DNA of 64,000 bases from assembly GCA_965140735.1 (NCBI GenBank), contig OZ223306.1, positions 4,030,001-4,094,000 of the forward strand, written 5' to 3'. How positions within the stretch are numbered: the first letter of the stretch is position 1; each line of letters starts with the position of its first letter. Shown here in pieces: positions 27,501 to 35,800 of this stretch. Source of the stretch: Fusibacter_A sp965140735 (GTDB lineage Bacteria > Bacillota > Clostridia > Peptostreptococcales > Acidaminobacteraceae). A program made the translations under genes and the position numbers. Under the pieces are notes generated by a model. The model did no database searches. It saw only the letters and a list, made by a program, of their open reading frames with translations, and was not told where the DNA came from.

Positions 27501-30496
27501 CCATCACGGTGGATCATGGCACAGAACTCAGTGCATTGGGTTTACCAGATCAGGTCACTGTTACACTTGATAACTCAAGCACAACCAGTGCGGCAATTAA
27601 AGCATGGGATAATGGGACACCGACATATGATGGAAGCAAAGCAGGGACATATGTCTTCTCAGGCGAACTAGAGATGCCAACGGATTACCAAAACAAAGAA
27701 GCATTAAAGGCCAAAATCAGTGTCACTGTAAAAGAAAAACCAAGCGCCTCATCAGTGAGCCAACTAGAGGCCATCACGGTGGATCATGGCACAGAACTCA
27801 GTGCATTGGGTTTACCAGATCAGGTCACTGTTACACTTGATAACTCAAGTACTACCAGTGCGGCAATTAAAGCATGGGATAATGGGACACCGACATATGA
27901 CGGAAGCAAAGCAGGGACATATGTCTTCTCAGGCACACTAGAGATGCCAACGGATTACCAAAACAAAGAAGCATTAAAGGCCAAAATCAGTGTCACTGTA
28001 AAAGAGAAACCAAGTGTCTCATCAGTGAGCAACCTAGAGGGCATCACGGTAGATCATGGTACAGAACTCAGTGCATTGGGTTTACCAGATCAGGTCACTG
28101 TTACACTTGATAACTCAAGTACCACCAGTGCAGCAATTAAAGCATGGGATAATGGGACACCGACATATGATGGAAGCAAAGCAGGGACATATGTCTTCTC
28201 AGGCACACTAGCTGACTCAGCAAACTACCAAAACCCAAATGGCTTAAAAGTTAACATCCATGTCACCGTAAAAGAAAAACCAGTTGTGACCCCGACAATC
28301 GTTTCCGTTAACGATCCAGATTCAATCTCTGTATCCAAGGGAACAACTTTGAATGAGCTTGGATTGCCTGAAAGAGTGGCTGTTCAACTGAGTGATCGTT
28401 CATCTTTAAATGTCTTAGTGGAATGGGATAGTGGCACGCCGACTTATGATGGAGATACAGAAGGCACCTACATCTTTTCAGGCACGATTGCCAAATCTTT
28501 GAATTACCAAAACCCAAATGACTTAAAAGTCAGCATTCATGTTACCGTAAAAGAGAAACCTACAGTGACACCAGAGATAACCGCCGTAAGCAATATAGAT
28601 TCCATTACAGTGCCAAATGGCACAGCACTCAAAGCAATCGCGTTACCGAAGAGAGTCACTGTCTCTTTAAGCAATGCAACGACAACCAGCGCAATCGTAG
28701 TGTGGGATAATGGGACCCCAGCGTATAGCGGTGAAACAGCGGGAACATATGTCTTCTCAGGGACGATTTCAGAGACCCTGGATTACTTGAACCCAAATGC
28801 ACTTAAAGCCAGTGTCAAAGTCACTGTAAAAGCAAATCCAGTTGAGACCCCAGAAATAACCGAAGTGAACCCAATTGCACCAATTACTGTATCCAATGGG
28901 ACCGCACTCAATGCAGTGGGATTACCAATTCAAGCCACTGTGACATTAAGTGATGCGACGACAACCAGTGCCATCGTGGTATGGGATAATGGCACACCAA
29001 CTTATGAGGGTAGTAAAGCAGGGCTGTATGTCTTCACGGGCACAATTGAAGCAACAACAGAGTATCTCAACCCGAACGCACTTAAAGCCAGTGTCCAAGT
29101 GACGGTTAAAGCGGCATCTTCTTCTAATCGAGATGATGACGATGACAAGGATAGCGGTAGCATAGGTGGATCAAGTGGTGGTGCTTCACAAGGGACAGGA
29201 AGCGCGGACAACGGTTCAGTGGTTGTAAATGGCGAAGAGAAAAAGATTTCAAGAGAGACCCAAACCATCGAAGCTGGTAAAACTACAACCCAAGTGGCTC
29301 TAGATGAAGAAGCATTAAAAAAAGCAATTGAAGCAATAAAAGGCAAAGCCTTAGAAGAACAAGCACGTGAGCAAAATATAATGAAGATCAACGTGAAGGA
29401 TACCACAAGTGAAAACACCGTTGTAGGCCTTAGCGGCGATCTTGTGAAAGAGATGGAACAAACGGAGTTTGATATCTTAATCAATGATGGTGGCAAAACG
29501 TATAAAATACCAGCGAAAGAACTCTCCGTGGATGAAGTCGCGGATAAACTCAATGTTGATAAGTCAAACTTAAAGCGCATTCACTATGATATTCACATAG
29601 ATCAGGTGACAGGTGAAGCCGAAAAAGAAATCACAAAGAGAATAGAAGCAAATGATGCTCAACTTTTAGTTCAACCCACAGCGTTTAAAATTTCAGCCGT
29701 GGTGACCAAGCAAGACGGTTCACAAGACACGCTTGAAATTGATACCTTTGGCGAATACGTTACAAGGGGAATTGAAATTCCAAGTGGTGTGAATATCAAT
29801 GACGTTACAACAGGTATTGTATTTGACCAAAGATATGGTTATAGCCAAGTTCCAACCTACATCGAAACAGAAAACGGCAAAAGCTATGCTCGAATTAAGT
29901 CACTTACTAACTCAGTCTACTCTTTGATTAGCAATCCAGTAAAAGTGAGTAGCGTTAAAGGACACTGGTCAGAAGCAATCGTTAATGATATGGCATCGAG
30001 ATTAATTTTAACAGACTATGCCAATTTTGAAGCAAATAAAAAGATTACAAGAGGTGAACTTGCAACCTACATGGTGAAAGCACTTGGACTCTATAGAGAA
30101 GATGCGGCAGTGTCAACATCATTTAAAGATGTTAAGGCAACCGATGCAAATGCATGTGCCATCGCTCAAGCGTGTGAATGGCATCTTATCAGTGGTTATG
30201 AAGATAGCACTTTTAGAGCGGACAAAGAAATCACAAGAGAAGAAGCAATGGTCATCTTCTCAAAAGCCATGGTACTTGCAAACTATGAAGGCACCAAGGA
30301 CGCATCTCGTTTTGATATTAATTCATACGCAGATGTGCCAACATGGTCAAAACCATATATTCAAAAAGTGTTAGATGGTAAAGTCTTTATGGGACGATCA
30401 GCAACTGATTTGGGCCTAAAAGATAATTTAACACATTCAGAAGCATTGGCGGCTATTAGGAATTTACTGATTAAAGCAGAATTGATTAATAAATAG
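24533..30496 (+). CDS. giant SLH surface protein: beta-propeller, ten Big_4 repeats, SLH anchor
   Basis: A 1987-residue exported protein. It has a signal peptide (about 1-27, ending SLSYAED). Residues about 30-540 are NHL/SMP-30-like propeller blades (LGPDGKLYVIENR, DKAGNLLVADSN, DEAGNIYYTDAS). Residues about 620-1525 are ten bacterial Ig-like (Big_4-type) domains of about 90 residues with ITVDHGTELSALGLP and AWDNGTPTYDGSKAGTYVFSG (in part); domains 2-7 are nearly identical. An acidic Ser/Gly linker follows, then a region similar to that of the 4402-8490 protein, and three SLH motifs (VKGHWSEAIVNDMASR; KKITRGELATYM; KEITREEAMVIF). It probably acts as an elongated surface adhesin or sensor. 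GAGGAGG fixes the ATG. Monocistronic. Confidence 0.88.
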   Translation: MKKISMLFMITLLCTMVQFAGSLSYAEDSFLFESVVATGLNSPESIELGPDGKLYVIENRKEITKMDRDGSNQEVFYVDHSNNNPTANAMTFDKAGNLLVADSNQGCVKKIDPKGNATKLNIGKILQTQEIVLDSNGHVFAFDTYSGKLYKMNADGSEYTLFAKLPFYSCSGLAIDAFDNLYTCSSKNVVKFTPSGTKMDFVSVPNADGNANGIIVGEDGYVYVYTRKKKILKYDLTGKLVQTFPTSVGDMVGGVYVDEAGNIYYTDASKNLYKISNPNEAKTTMLCKGTDTMDDLAMGPDGKLYTRTYDEGLIKRVNKDGTEMETFVTELNVPSGVAFDSTGNLIVSEKDGKAINIIDPDGNIEEFRFSGELNYVAVDSQDRIYTFNQDNHGIYRMDNDGSNKTRLEGITVEHCRGITVDRNDNIYISGDGKIIKIAVDGTQTDFFSKLGLRGITAGKDDYIYMIYYGTDYTEYTLKCDLEGNLVKVIHLSDYITGQYIEENGDIYVIENAKNISKLTNNSNVEDQTHVLITPKFSLRDGPADPSAFALSGIASKPRIVSAEVKDSKVYLTLDANIRQTDKNIEVSYTKSGMNNLIEKETGDYYENLKNVEVKNSIIEVFSVGDLTAIKVDYGTSLEALKLPTSAEIVLSDSTKKTVEVTSWDKGTPAYEGEKSGTYVFKGMLKLDSDIYNPDNKQASVKVVVAPKPLPEITRVDAINDITVDHGTELSALGLPDQVTVTLDNSSTTSVAIKAWDNGTPTYDGSKAGTYVFSGTLTESSSYNNTNDIKAKVSVKVKEKPSASSVSQLEAITVDHGTELSALGLPDKATVTLDNQATTSAAIKAWDNGTPTYDGSKAGTYVFSGTLEMPTDYQNKEALKANISVTVKEKPSASSVSQLEAITVDHGTELSALGLPDQVTVTLDNQATTSAAIKAWDNGTPTYDGSKAGTYVFSGTLEMPTDYQNKEALKANISVTVKEKPSASSVSQLEAITVDHGTELSALGLPDQVTVTLDNSSTTSAAIKAWDNGTPTYDGSKAGTYVFSGELEMPTDYQNKEALKAKISVTVKEKPSASSVSQLEAITVDHGTELSALGLPDQVTVTLDNSSTTSAAIKAWDNGTPTYDGSKAGTYVFSGTLEMPTDYQNKEALKAKISVTVKEKPSVSSVSNLEGITVDHGTELSALGLPDQVTVTLDNSSTTSAAIKAWDNGTPTYDGSKAGTYVFSGTLADSANYQNPNGLKVNIHVTVKEKPVVTPTIVSVNDPDSISVSKGTTLNELGLPERVAVQLSDRSSLNVLVEWDSGTPTYDGDTEGTYIFSGTIAKSLNYQNPNDLKVSIHVTVKEKPTVTPEITAVSNIDSITVPNGTALKAIALPKRVTVSLSNATTTSAIVVWDNGTPAYSGETAGTYVFSGTISETLDYLNPNALKASVKVTVKANPVETPEITEVNPIAPITVSNGTALNAVGLPIQATVTLSDATTTSAIVVWDNGTPTYEGSKAGLYVFTGTIEATTEYLNPNALKASVQVTVKAASSSNRDDDDDKDSGSIGGSSGGASQGTGSADNGSVVVNGEEKKISRETQTIEAGKTTTQVALDEEALKKAIEAIKGKALEEQAREQNIMKINVKDTTSENTVVGLSGDLVKEMEQTEFDILINDGGKTYKIPAKELSVDEVADKLNVDKSNLKRIHYDIHIDQVTGEAEKEITKRIEANDAQLLVQPTAFKISAVVTKQDGSQDTLEIDTFGEYVTRGIEIPSGVNINDVTTGIVFDQRYGYSQVPTYIETENGKSYARIKSLTNSVYSLISNPVKVSSVKGHWSEAIVNDMASRLILTDYANFEANKKITRGELATYMVKALGLYREDAAVSTSFKDVKATDANACAIAQACEWHLISGYEDSTFRADKEITREEAMVIFSKAMVLANYEGTKDASRFDINSYADVPTWSKPYIQKVLDGKVFMGRSATDLGLKDNLTHSEALAAIRNLLIKAELINK
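26671..28290 (+). repeat. six 270-nt tandem repeats inside the surface-protein gene
   Basis: The phrase GATCATGGCACAGAACTCAG recurs at exact 270-base steps near 26702, 26972, 27242, 27512 and 27782, and with one change near 28052. Each unit encodes one 90-residue Ig-like domain. The middle units are almost identical in DNA, indicating recent expansion and likely length variation by recombination. Confidence 0.92.
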
Positions 30497-30582
30497 CTAA
30501 TTAACGCATTAACGAATGAACGTCTGAATTTTATCATGAAAGTTAAAAGGGCAAAACTGGCTCTTAATGAGGTATGAAGCGA

Positions 30583-30621
30583 AATGGCGATAACAGGTGA
30601 TTTGAATTTGTTATCGCCATT
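30583..30621 (+). terminator. strong hairpin after the surface-protein gene
   Basis: AATGGCGATAACA (30583-30595) and its exact complement (30609-30621) form a 13-pair stem. There is no proper T tract, so termination may be weak. Confidence 0.55.
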
Positions 30622-30666
30622 ATTCTGCTGATATTTTCAAATTTGCATATTTGTTGATAATATTAA

Positions 30667-30840
30667 ATGGGCAAACAAGTTCGTTTAGGAAGCGCTCTGC
30701 TGAATCAAAATTTAGAAATCGTTGGTATTGAGCTCGAAGGCAAGGCAAATATATTTAGAAAATTTATTTCGGGCATGATGATGCCTAGTGATCGAATCCT
30801 TGAATTTTTAAGGGAATCAGGGTATGGCATTAAAGAGTGA
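30667..30840 (+). CDS. 57-residue open frame, unrecognised
   Basis: ATG to TGA gives a normal-looking small protein (starting MGKQVRLGSALLNQNLEIVG, ending FLRESGYGIKE). No good ribosome site precedes it, and it lies beside a decayed PAP2 copy, so it may be a fragment of a lost gene. No family recognised. Confidence 0.3.
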   Translation: MGKQVRLGSALLNQNLEIVGIELEGKANIFRKFISGMMMPSDRILEFLRESGYGIKE

Positions 30841-30862
30841 AATTGTATTTATCGTTTCAGAT

Positions 30863-31043
30863 TAGGAACCATCTGCTGTACTTAATTCAGGGGTGGTTTT
30901 TAATTGTTTTCTTAGTTTTGGTAGTTGGTATAATGCCATATAAAAGACTATGGAGACTAATTAAACCAAATTAAGAGTGGCATTAATAAAAAAGTGAAGT
31001 AAAAGTGTCTATTTTGTGATAAAAAAACTCGAATATTTTTCAT
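30863..31043 (-). pseudogene. internally deleted PAP2 phosphatase relic
   Basis: From the ATG at 31041-31043 leftward the frame reads MKNIRVFLSQNRHFYFTF then LLMPLLIWFN and a stop, matching the N-terminus of the intact PAP2 protein at 20345-21052 (MKNIKQFLSQNRHFY). A second frame then gives IVFYMALYQLPK up to a stop at 30863, matching that protein's C-terminal IVFYWPLYQLPK. The catalytic middle, about 170 codons, is missing. The flanking palindrome was copied with it. Confidence 0.8.
30867..30902 (+). terminator. weak intrinsic terminator
   Basis: AACCATC (30867-30873) pairs with GGTGGTT (30892-30898), followed by TTTTA. It overlaps the end of the PAP2 relic. Confidence 0.45.
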
Positions 31044-31081
31044 AGTGTGCCGTCCTTTAATTTATAGTCCTGTAGATGTGT

Positions 31082-31125
31082 AAAATATTATACCATATCA
31101 TAATTAGGGTATGATATAATATTTT
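31082..31125. promoter_or_regulatory. imperfect copy of the 21097 palindrome
   Basis: The sequence is symmetric about 31103/31104 with three mismatches and shares TATACCATATCATAATTA with the 21097-21134 palindrome. TATAAT at 31115-31120 could serve as the -10 of the acetyltransferase gene that follows. Confidence 0.5.
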
Positions 31126-31173
31126 TCATCTAAAAGTGTCATAAGTATATTTAATCAGGCGGGAATAAAGCAT

Positions 31174-31644
31174 GTGAAAGAAGGGTGGAAATTGGATTTA
31201 AAAGTAGTCAAAACGGATAATCAGAATGTAGATTTTATTGAACTCACTGAGTTATTAGACCAAGCGCTTCAAGCAAACAATGGTGAATCTCAAAATGAGT
31301 ATAATCAATACAATAAGCTGGATCATATAAGAGATGTGGTGGTCATCTATAAGGATAATAAGCCAGTGGCTTGTGGTGCATTTAAGGCATTTGATTCGGA
31401 TACAGCAGAAGTAAAACGTGTATTTGTAAAGGCTGATTTTAGAGGTCAGGGCATATCTAAATTACTAATCCGTCAATTGGAAGAAATGATCAAAGGAAAA
31501 GGCTATAAATTTGCTGTGCTTGAAACTGGTGTAAAACAAAAAGAAGCCATTGGGCTGTACACACGCATGGGTTATGAGATCATACCCAATTATGAACCGT
31601 ATGTGGGGATGATAGAGAGTGTGTGCATGAAGAAGTGCTTTTAG
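31174..31644 (+). CDS. GNAT-family N-acetyltransferase
   Basis: About 150-156 residues of GNAT fold. Acetyl-CoA-binding motif A is VKRVFVKADFRGQGISKLLI (R/Q-x-x-G-x-G/A type), followed by AIGLYTRMGYEIIPNYEPY, typical of the C-terminal half. Substrate unknown. GTG 31174 and TTG 31192 are both possible starts; AAGGGTGG sits just before the latter, and the family N-terminus fits a start near LDLKVVKTDN. It stands alone, followed by a shared terminator. Confidence 0.85.
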   Translation: MKEGWKLDLKVVKTDNQNVDFIELTELLDQALQANNGESQNEYNQYNKLDHIRDVVVIYKDNKPVACGAFKAFDSDTAEVKRVFVKADFRGQGISKLLIRQLEEMIKGKGYKFAVLETGVKQKEAIGLYTRMGYEIIPNYEPYVGMIESVCMKKCF

Positions 31645-31740
31645 GCTTTTTAGACCTTTTAGACCAAAGGTGCGTATTAAAGTGCGCATTTTACATATTG
31701 AAAGTGATTTTTACGGATAACAGCATATTCAGATTAATAA

Positions 31741-31805
31741 AAAAAGAGCGAGAACACCTATCAGAGTCAGTTCAAACATCTATCAGGGTTTTCGCTCTTT
31801 TTTTT
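31741..31805. terminator. bidirectional terminator
   Basis: AAAAAGAGCGAGAAC (31741-31755) pairs with GTTTTCGCTCTTTTT (31788-31802). A-rich and T-rich flanks let it serve the converging acetyltransferase and AraC-type genes. Confidence 0.8.
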
Positions 31806-31816
31806 AAAGGGCATCT

Positions 31817-32686
31817 CTATTGGATCGCCAAAAGTTCAATATAACCTCTTGTGCCAATGGGTTCTAGTTGTATGCGCGGATTTGATCTATCCCATGTATA
31901 TCCTATGACGGCTGGATCATATTTTTTTATTGCATGCCAGACTTGTTCGATTGCCTTGGCATAATCTTCTTCTTCAAATGGCTCTCCTTGAAACATGAGA
32001 TATTTGCACCCTGGGAGTTCAAGGATATCTAGTCCCTCAGGAATAATGCCATCATAATCTATAGAGACTTCCACACCTTGCACGTATTCTGAGGTTCCGG
32101 GGTTGATATACGGTTTTGGAAGCCAAAGGCCTACGGGCTCACCACTAATAGACTGAATGCTTGTAAGCAGTCCCCAAATATCACAGCCAACTTCTTCGCA
32201 GTAAGCAAAGTAGTCAGTAGCCTGAATACCTCGTTTAATCAGCACTTTGCGTGCTGGTTTTTCAATGACTTGAATGAATACATTTTTTACATTTTCCATT
32301 GTTTTTTCCTTTCTAACAGTAGCAGATTTAACGCCGTAAGGTATGAAAAGATAAAGAGGAATAGGATTCTGAGCATATTCATGAGGATTACAGCCAAATT
32401 CACGAAAGAAAGCTCTCTGATAACCGTCAACGCTGTCAAATCCGACTTCAAAAGCGATATCAATTACTTTGCTCTGTGTGTCTCGAAGTTTCAGGGCAGA
32501 CTTTGATAGACGCAACCGACGGATATAGTCTGCGGGTGTTCGATTGAGCCACTTTACGAATAGACGGTAGGAATGCCATGGTGAGTAAAGGGACACATTT
32601 GCTAAATCGGCAAGCGAAATATCTTCGTACAAATGAATTTGGATATAATCTTGCATACGTTGCACTGCTTCAATTTGGTCATCCAT
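31817..32686 (-). CDS. AraC-family regulator with GyrI-like effector domain
   Basis: A 289-residue cytosolic regulator. The N-terminal AraC double helix-turn-helix (about 8-105) has SLADLANVSLYSPWHSYRLF and VIDIAFEVGFDSVDGYQRAF (each near 20 residues). The C-terminal GyrI/SOUL-like small-molecule-binding domain runs from about 130 to 289 (KPARKVLIKRGIQ). Such proteins sense hydrophobic drugs or metabolites. It is divergent from the CRISPR effector gene, 189 bases away; a role in that locus is not indicated. Confidence 0.88.
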   Translation of the reverse strand: MDDQIEAVQRMQDYIQIHLYEDISLADLANVSLYSPWHSYRLFVKWLNRTPADYIRRLRLSKSALKLRDTQSKVIDIAFEVGFDSVDGYQRAFFREFGCNPHEYAQNPIPLYLFIPYGVKSATVRKEKTMENVKNVFIQVIEKPARKVLIKRGIQATDYFAYCEEVGCDIWGLLTSIQSISGEPVGLWLPKPYINPGTSEYVQGVEVSIDYDGIIPEGLDILELPGCKYLMFQGEPFEEEDYAKAIEQVWHAIKKYDPAVIGYTWDRSNPRIQLEPIGTRGYIELLAIQ

Positions 32687-32769
32687 GCCTCATCACCACC
32701 TTATGCATTCAGTATACGGTTTTAAAGAAAAAACGGCTCGACATTTTTTGCTGTTAAAATTTCAGCATT

Positions 32770-32800
32770 TGTAAATTGTGTTTATTATAGCAAATTTACA
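32770..32800. promoter_or_regulatory. inverted repeat overlapping the effector promoter
   Basis: TGTAAATT (32770-32777) and AATTTACA (32793-32800) are exact inverted copies 15 bases apart. The right arm contains the -35 box of the predicted effector promoter, so a bound repressor would block transcription (inference). Confidence 0.45.
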
Positions 32801-32823
32801 GAATGGATTAAATAGAATAAAAT
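32795..32823 (+). promoter_or_regulatory. predicted sigma-A promoter of the Cas13-like gene
   Basis: TTTACA (32795-32800) and TAAAAT (32818-32823) are 17 bases apart, each five of six to consensus, about 50 bases before the ATG at 32876. Confidence 0.6.
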
Positions 32824-32875
32824 GTAGTTAACGATTGGGAAAAGTAATACATCGAAACTTAGGGGGAGATATATT

Positions 32876-35800
32876 ATGGCATCTACTACGAGGAAGAAAG
32901 GCAATAAAAGTAGCATTGTAAGAGTAATCATTTCAAATTTTGATGATCGACAAATAAAAGAACTTAAAGTTTTGTATCACAAGCAAGGTGGCGTAGATAC
33001 GATTCAAATTGATAAAATGGCTTTTGAAAATGAGCACATAGAAGCATTTGGACAGCTTATCTTTAAGGCTGTAAAAGCGGTTAAACCCAGTAGCCTTGAG
33101 GATAAAGTCATGCAATACCGCACTCCTTCACTTAAACTTATAGATGAGTCAGGCGGTGGAAATGGCATTATCGCTACAAAGTATGCCACGCATGATCAAG
33201 AGAGTCAGAAACCAGAGCATATCCTTAGAAAGTATAAGATTACAGGCACTTGGAGATATGTTAGCAACGCAACAGCAACTGATGAGGGGGAGCGTCAAAA
33301 AGAAATAACCGTGTTTTTAGAGGACATTAGGCCTACAGATACTGAAGCAGATCGCTTGGGACGCAGAGAAAAGAAGACGTCTACAAGTAGAGTTCTGCTT
33401 TCAAAAGAGACGATTCAAAACTATAGGTACGTCCTTTCATCGGATGAAAAAGAAATTGATTCTAGAAACATTTATAAAATGAATCGTTTCATCGAATATA
33501 GGAGCAGTCTTTTGTTCTATTATACTTTTATCAATCACTTTATGGTTGCACCAGTGAGAGAGAAGTATAACGAAGTATGGGAAGTTGGAAGAGATTATAA
33601 GGCAAATAATGCGAATATGGATGAAGTAATTGATAGGATCAATGATTATTTGTATTTAAAGGTGAATGATTTTATTAATAATCACAATCAGCATGTGGAT
33701 AGAATGAAGATGAGTGTGCAGGATGCAGAAATTGAACTTTTAAAAGTTAAAACTTCAAGAGAGAAAAATTCGTTAAAGGCAAGTATTCGCGAAAGAAAAG
33801 CTGATATGCCGTCTAAAATTGAATCCTATGACAAAGTGGATTTAAGAAATGATTTAATCAAAATATTGGCTGTTTTATCAGACCTTAGACACAAATTAGG
33901 ACATTTTGAGTATGCTTATTTTGATGATCTGCTCACTGGCAACGGTATAGGCGATGAAACTCTGACGCGTTTACTGGATTTAAAGCTATTTAAAGTGCTC
34001 AGCGATTATATAGAAGTTAAAAAAAGTTACGTAGCAATGTACCTTGATGGCGACGAAAGATGCCACATTCTGGGATCAAATAAAAAATTAAAGAAGATTT
34101 ATGAAATTTATCAGAGAATTTGCGAGACTAAGAATGGCTTTAATGGTTTTATAAACTCATTAATGGTGCAAGATGGCATAGAGCATTTCACCGTAAAGGA
34201 GATTGTAAAACAAGATTATCGTTATCGAATTAATTGGCTTAAGACTTTTCTTGAAAAAGAACAAGATTCAAAAAAATTGGAAGAAACGAGAATAGAAATA
34301 GAAGCGCTTGAAGCATGGTTAGAGGAAAGTGATGGGGAAGTCTACTATCAAGATATTCAACTTAACCCAAAGTACAAAGTCATATACAATGAGCATAAAT
34401 CTGCAATTGAAAAAATGAATGCGCTCTTAGTGCAACCTCATAATGACCTTATCAAAGCTGAAATAACCGATCAAAACCAAGTAATCAAGAGTCTTAAAGA
34501 GCAGATGGAATCTATTACAAAGCGAAATTCGAGGTATCGGCTTGAATATAAAATGAGAATTGCCTTTGGATACTTACAAGATGTATTTAATATGGATCTA
34601 GTAACTTTCAAGAGTCAGTTTAATTTAGATTCTGATCTGTTTAGAAAAACATTAGATTTCTTAAATACCGATGATGGATTGGCTGAACAGGTTGAAAAAT
34701 GGCTTATTACCAAAGCCCCTAAAACTCAAAGAGGCATTAAAACAGAAAGTGCCTTCGACCTTGGCAAGCTAACGTGGAAATTGAATTCAATGAAAGATCT
34801 CGATGATCATATTTTTGAATCCAATAAACGCAATAATCTCTTTAAACTCTATGCTTTGCTTCATCTGCTTTTACCACAAGAATTAAAAGGCGATTTCTTG
34901 GGTTTTGTAAAAAAGAATTACTATGACCTGAAAAATGTAGATTTTCAATCTATTGGTAAAGAAGATCACACACCCGAAATATCTAAAGATGCATTTTTTC
35001 ATCATATGCGTTTGTTTGAAAAAGGTGCTCGGAGATATGATATTTTTCACTATGAAATACAGGATGTTATCCAAAGTAAAGCAGATCTATTTTATTATAG
35101 GAAAATCGTTAGAAATATACTGAAAAACGATTTTTTATCGGATGAAATCATTGATGAGATGAAGTTGGCGGGTTTGGTGGTTCGACCGATAATGAAGGTT
35201 TATGAAAATATATTTCATTTAGCCTCTAACATTGAGCTTAGAACATTGATAAAGATCGCTGAAGAGAAGGGCTTGAATTCTATAGAGGCTTCTATCAAGA
35301 CGGTTCTAGCTGAGCAAAAAGCAAAGAAAAAGGGTGGGAAGCATTATAATTTTGCGTGTTGTTTAGAGTATGCGGAATTAGGAGAATTAATAAGGGAACA
35401 GCATCCCAATTTTAATGTTGGAATTCGAAATGCGATAATGCATTTGAATTTGAAAGAATTGCTCGAAGACAAATTGCAAGTTGATGAAAAGGATCAATAT
35501 AAACCGCTTCAAAAAGATGTAATGAACTTGTTTGTGATTTCTGAACGGTTAAAATTGAATCAAATACCAATAGGAAGTGACCTCTATAATGACTATTTGA
35601 TGCGTTATGATCAAACCCTTTTTTCACTTAAAAAGTCGAGCATTCTTTCTAAGCCCAAAGGGAAAACCTTAACAGAACAGCATGAAAATCAAAAAGAGCG
35701 AGATCAGGATAAGCGGGATATCCGTACAGTTTTAGCGTCTTACAAAGTATTAAAAACAGCCTTTGAAGAGGAACAGAGCGACAATGCTCTAAAGAGGGGT

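Noticed and set aside
29002..29580. 192-residue minus-strand open frame
   Set aside because: Lies inside the giant surface-protein gene; mirror of its codon pattern, no ribosome site.
31817..32686. AraC-GyrI gene as part of the CRISPR system
   Set aside because: Divergent, with a standard drug-sensing architecture; only proximity supports a link.
35030..35047. R720-YDIF-H725 as a HEPN motif
   Set aside because: Matches R-x4-H but lacks the Asn/His after Arg; one or two chance matches are expected in a protein this long.
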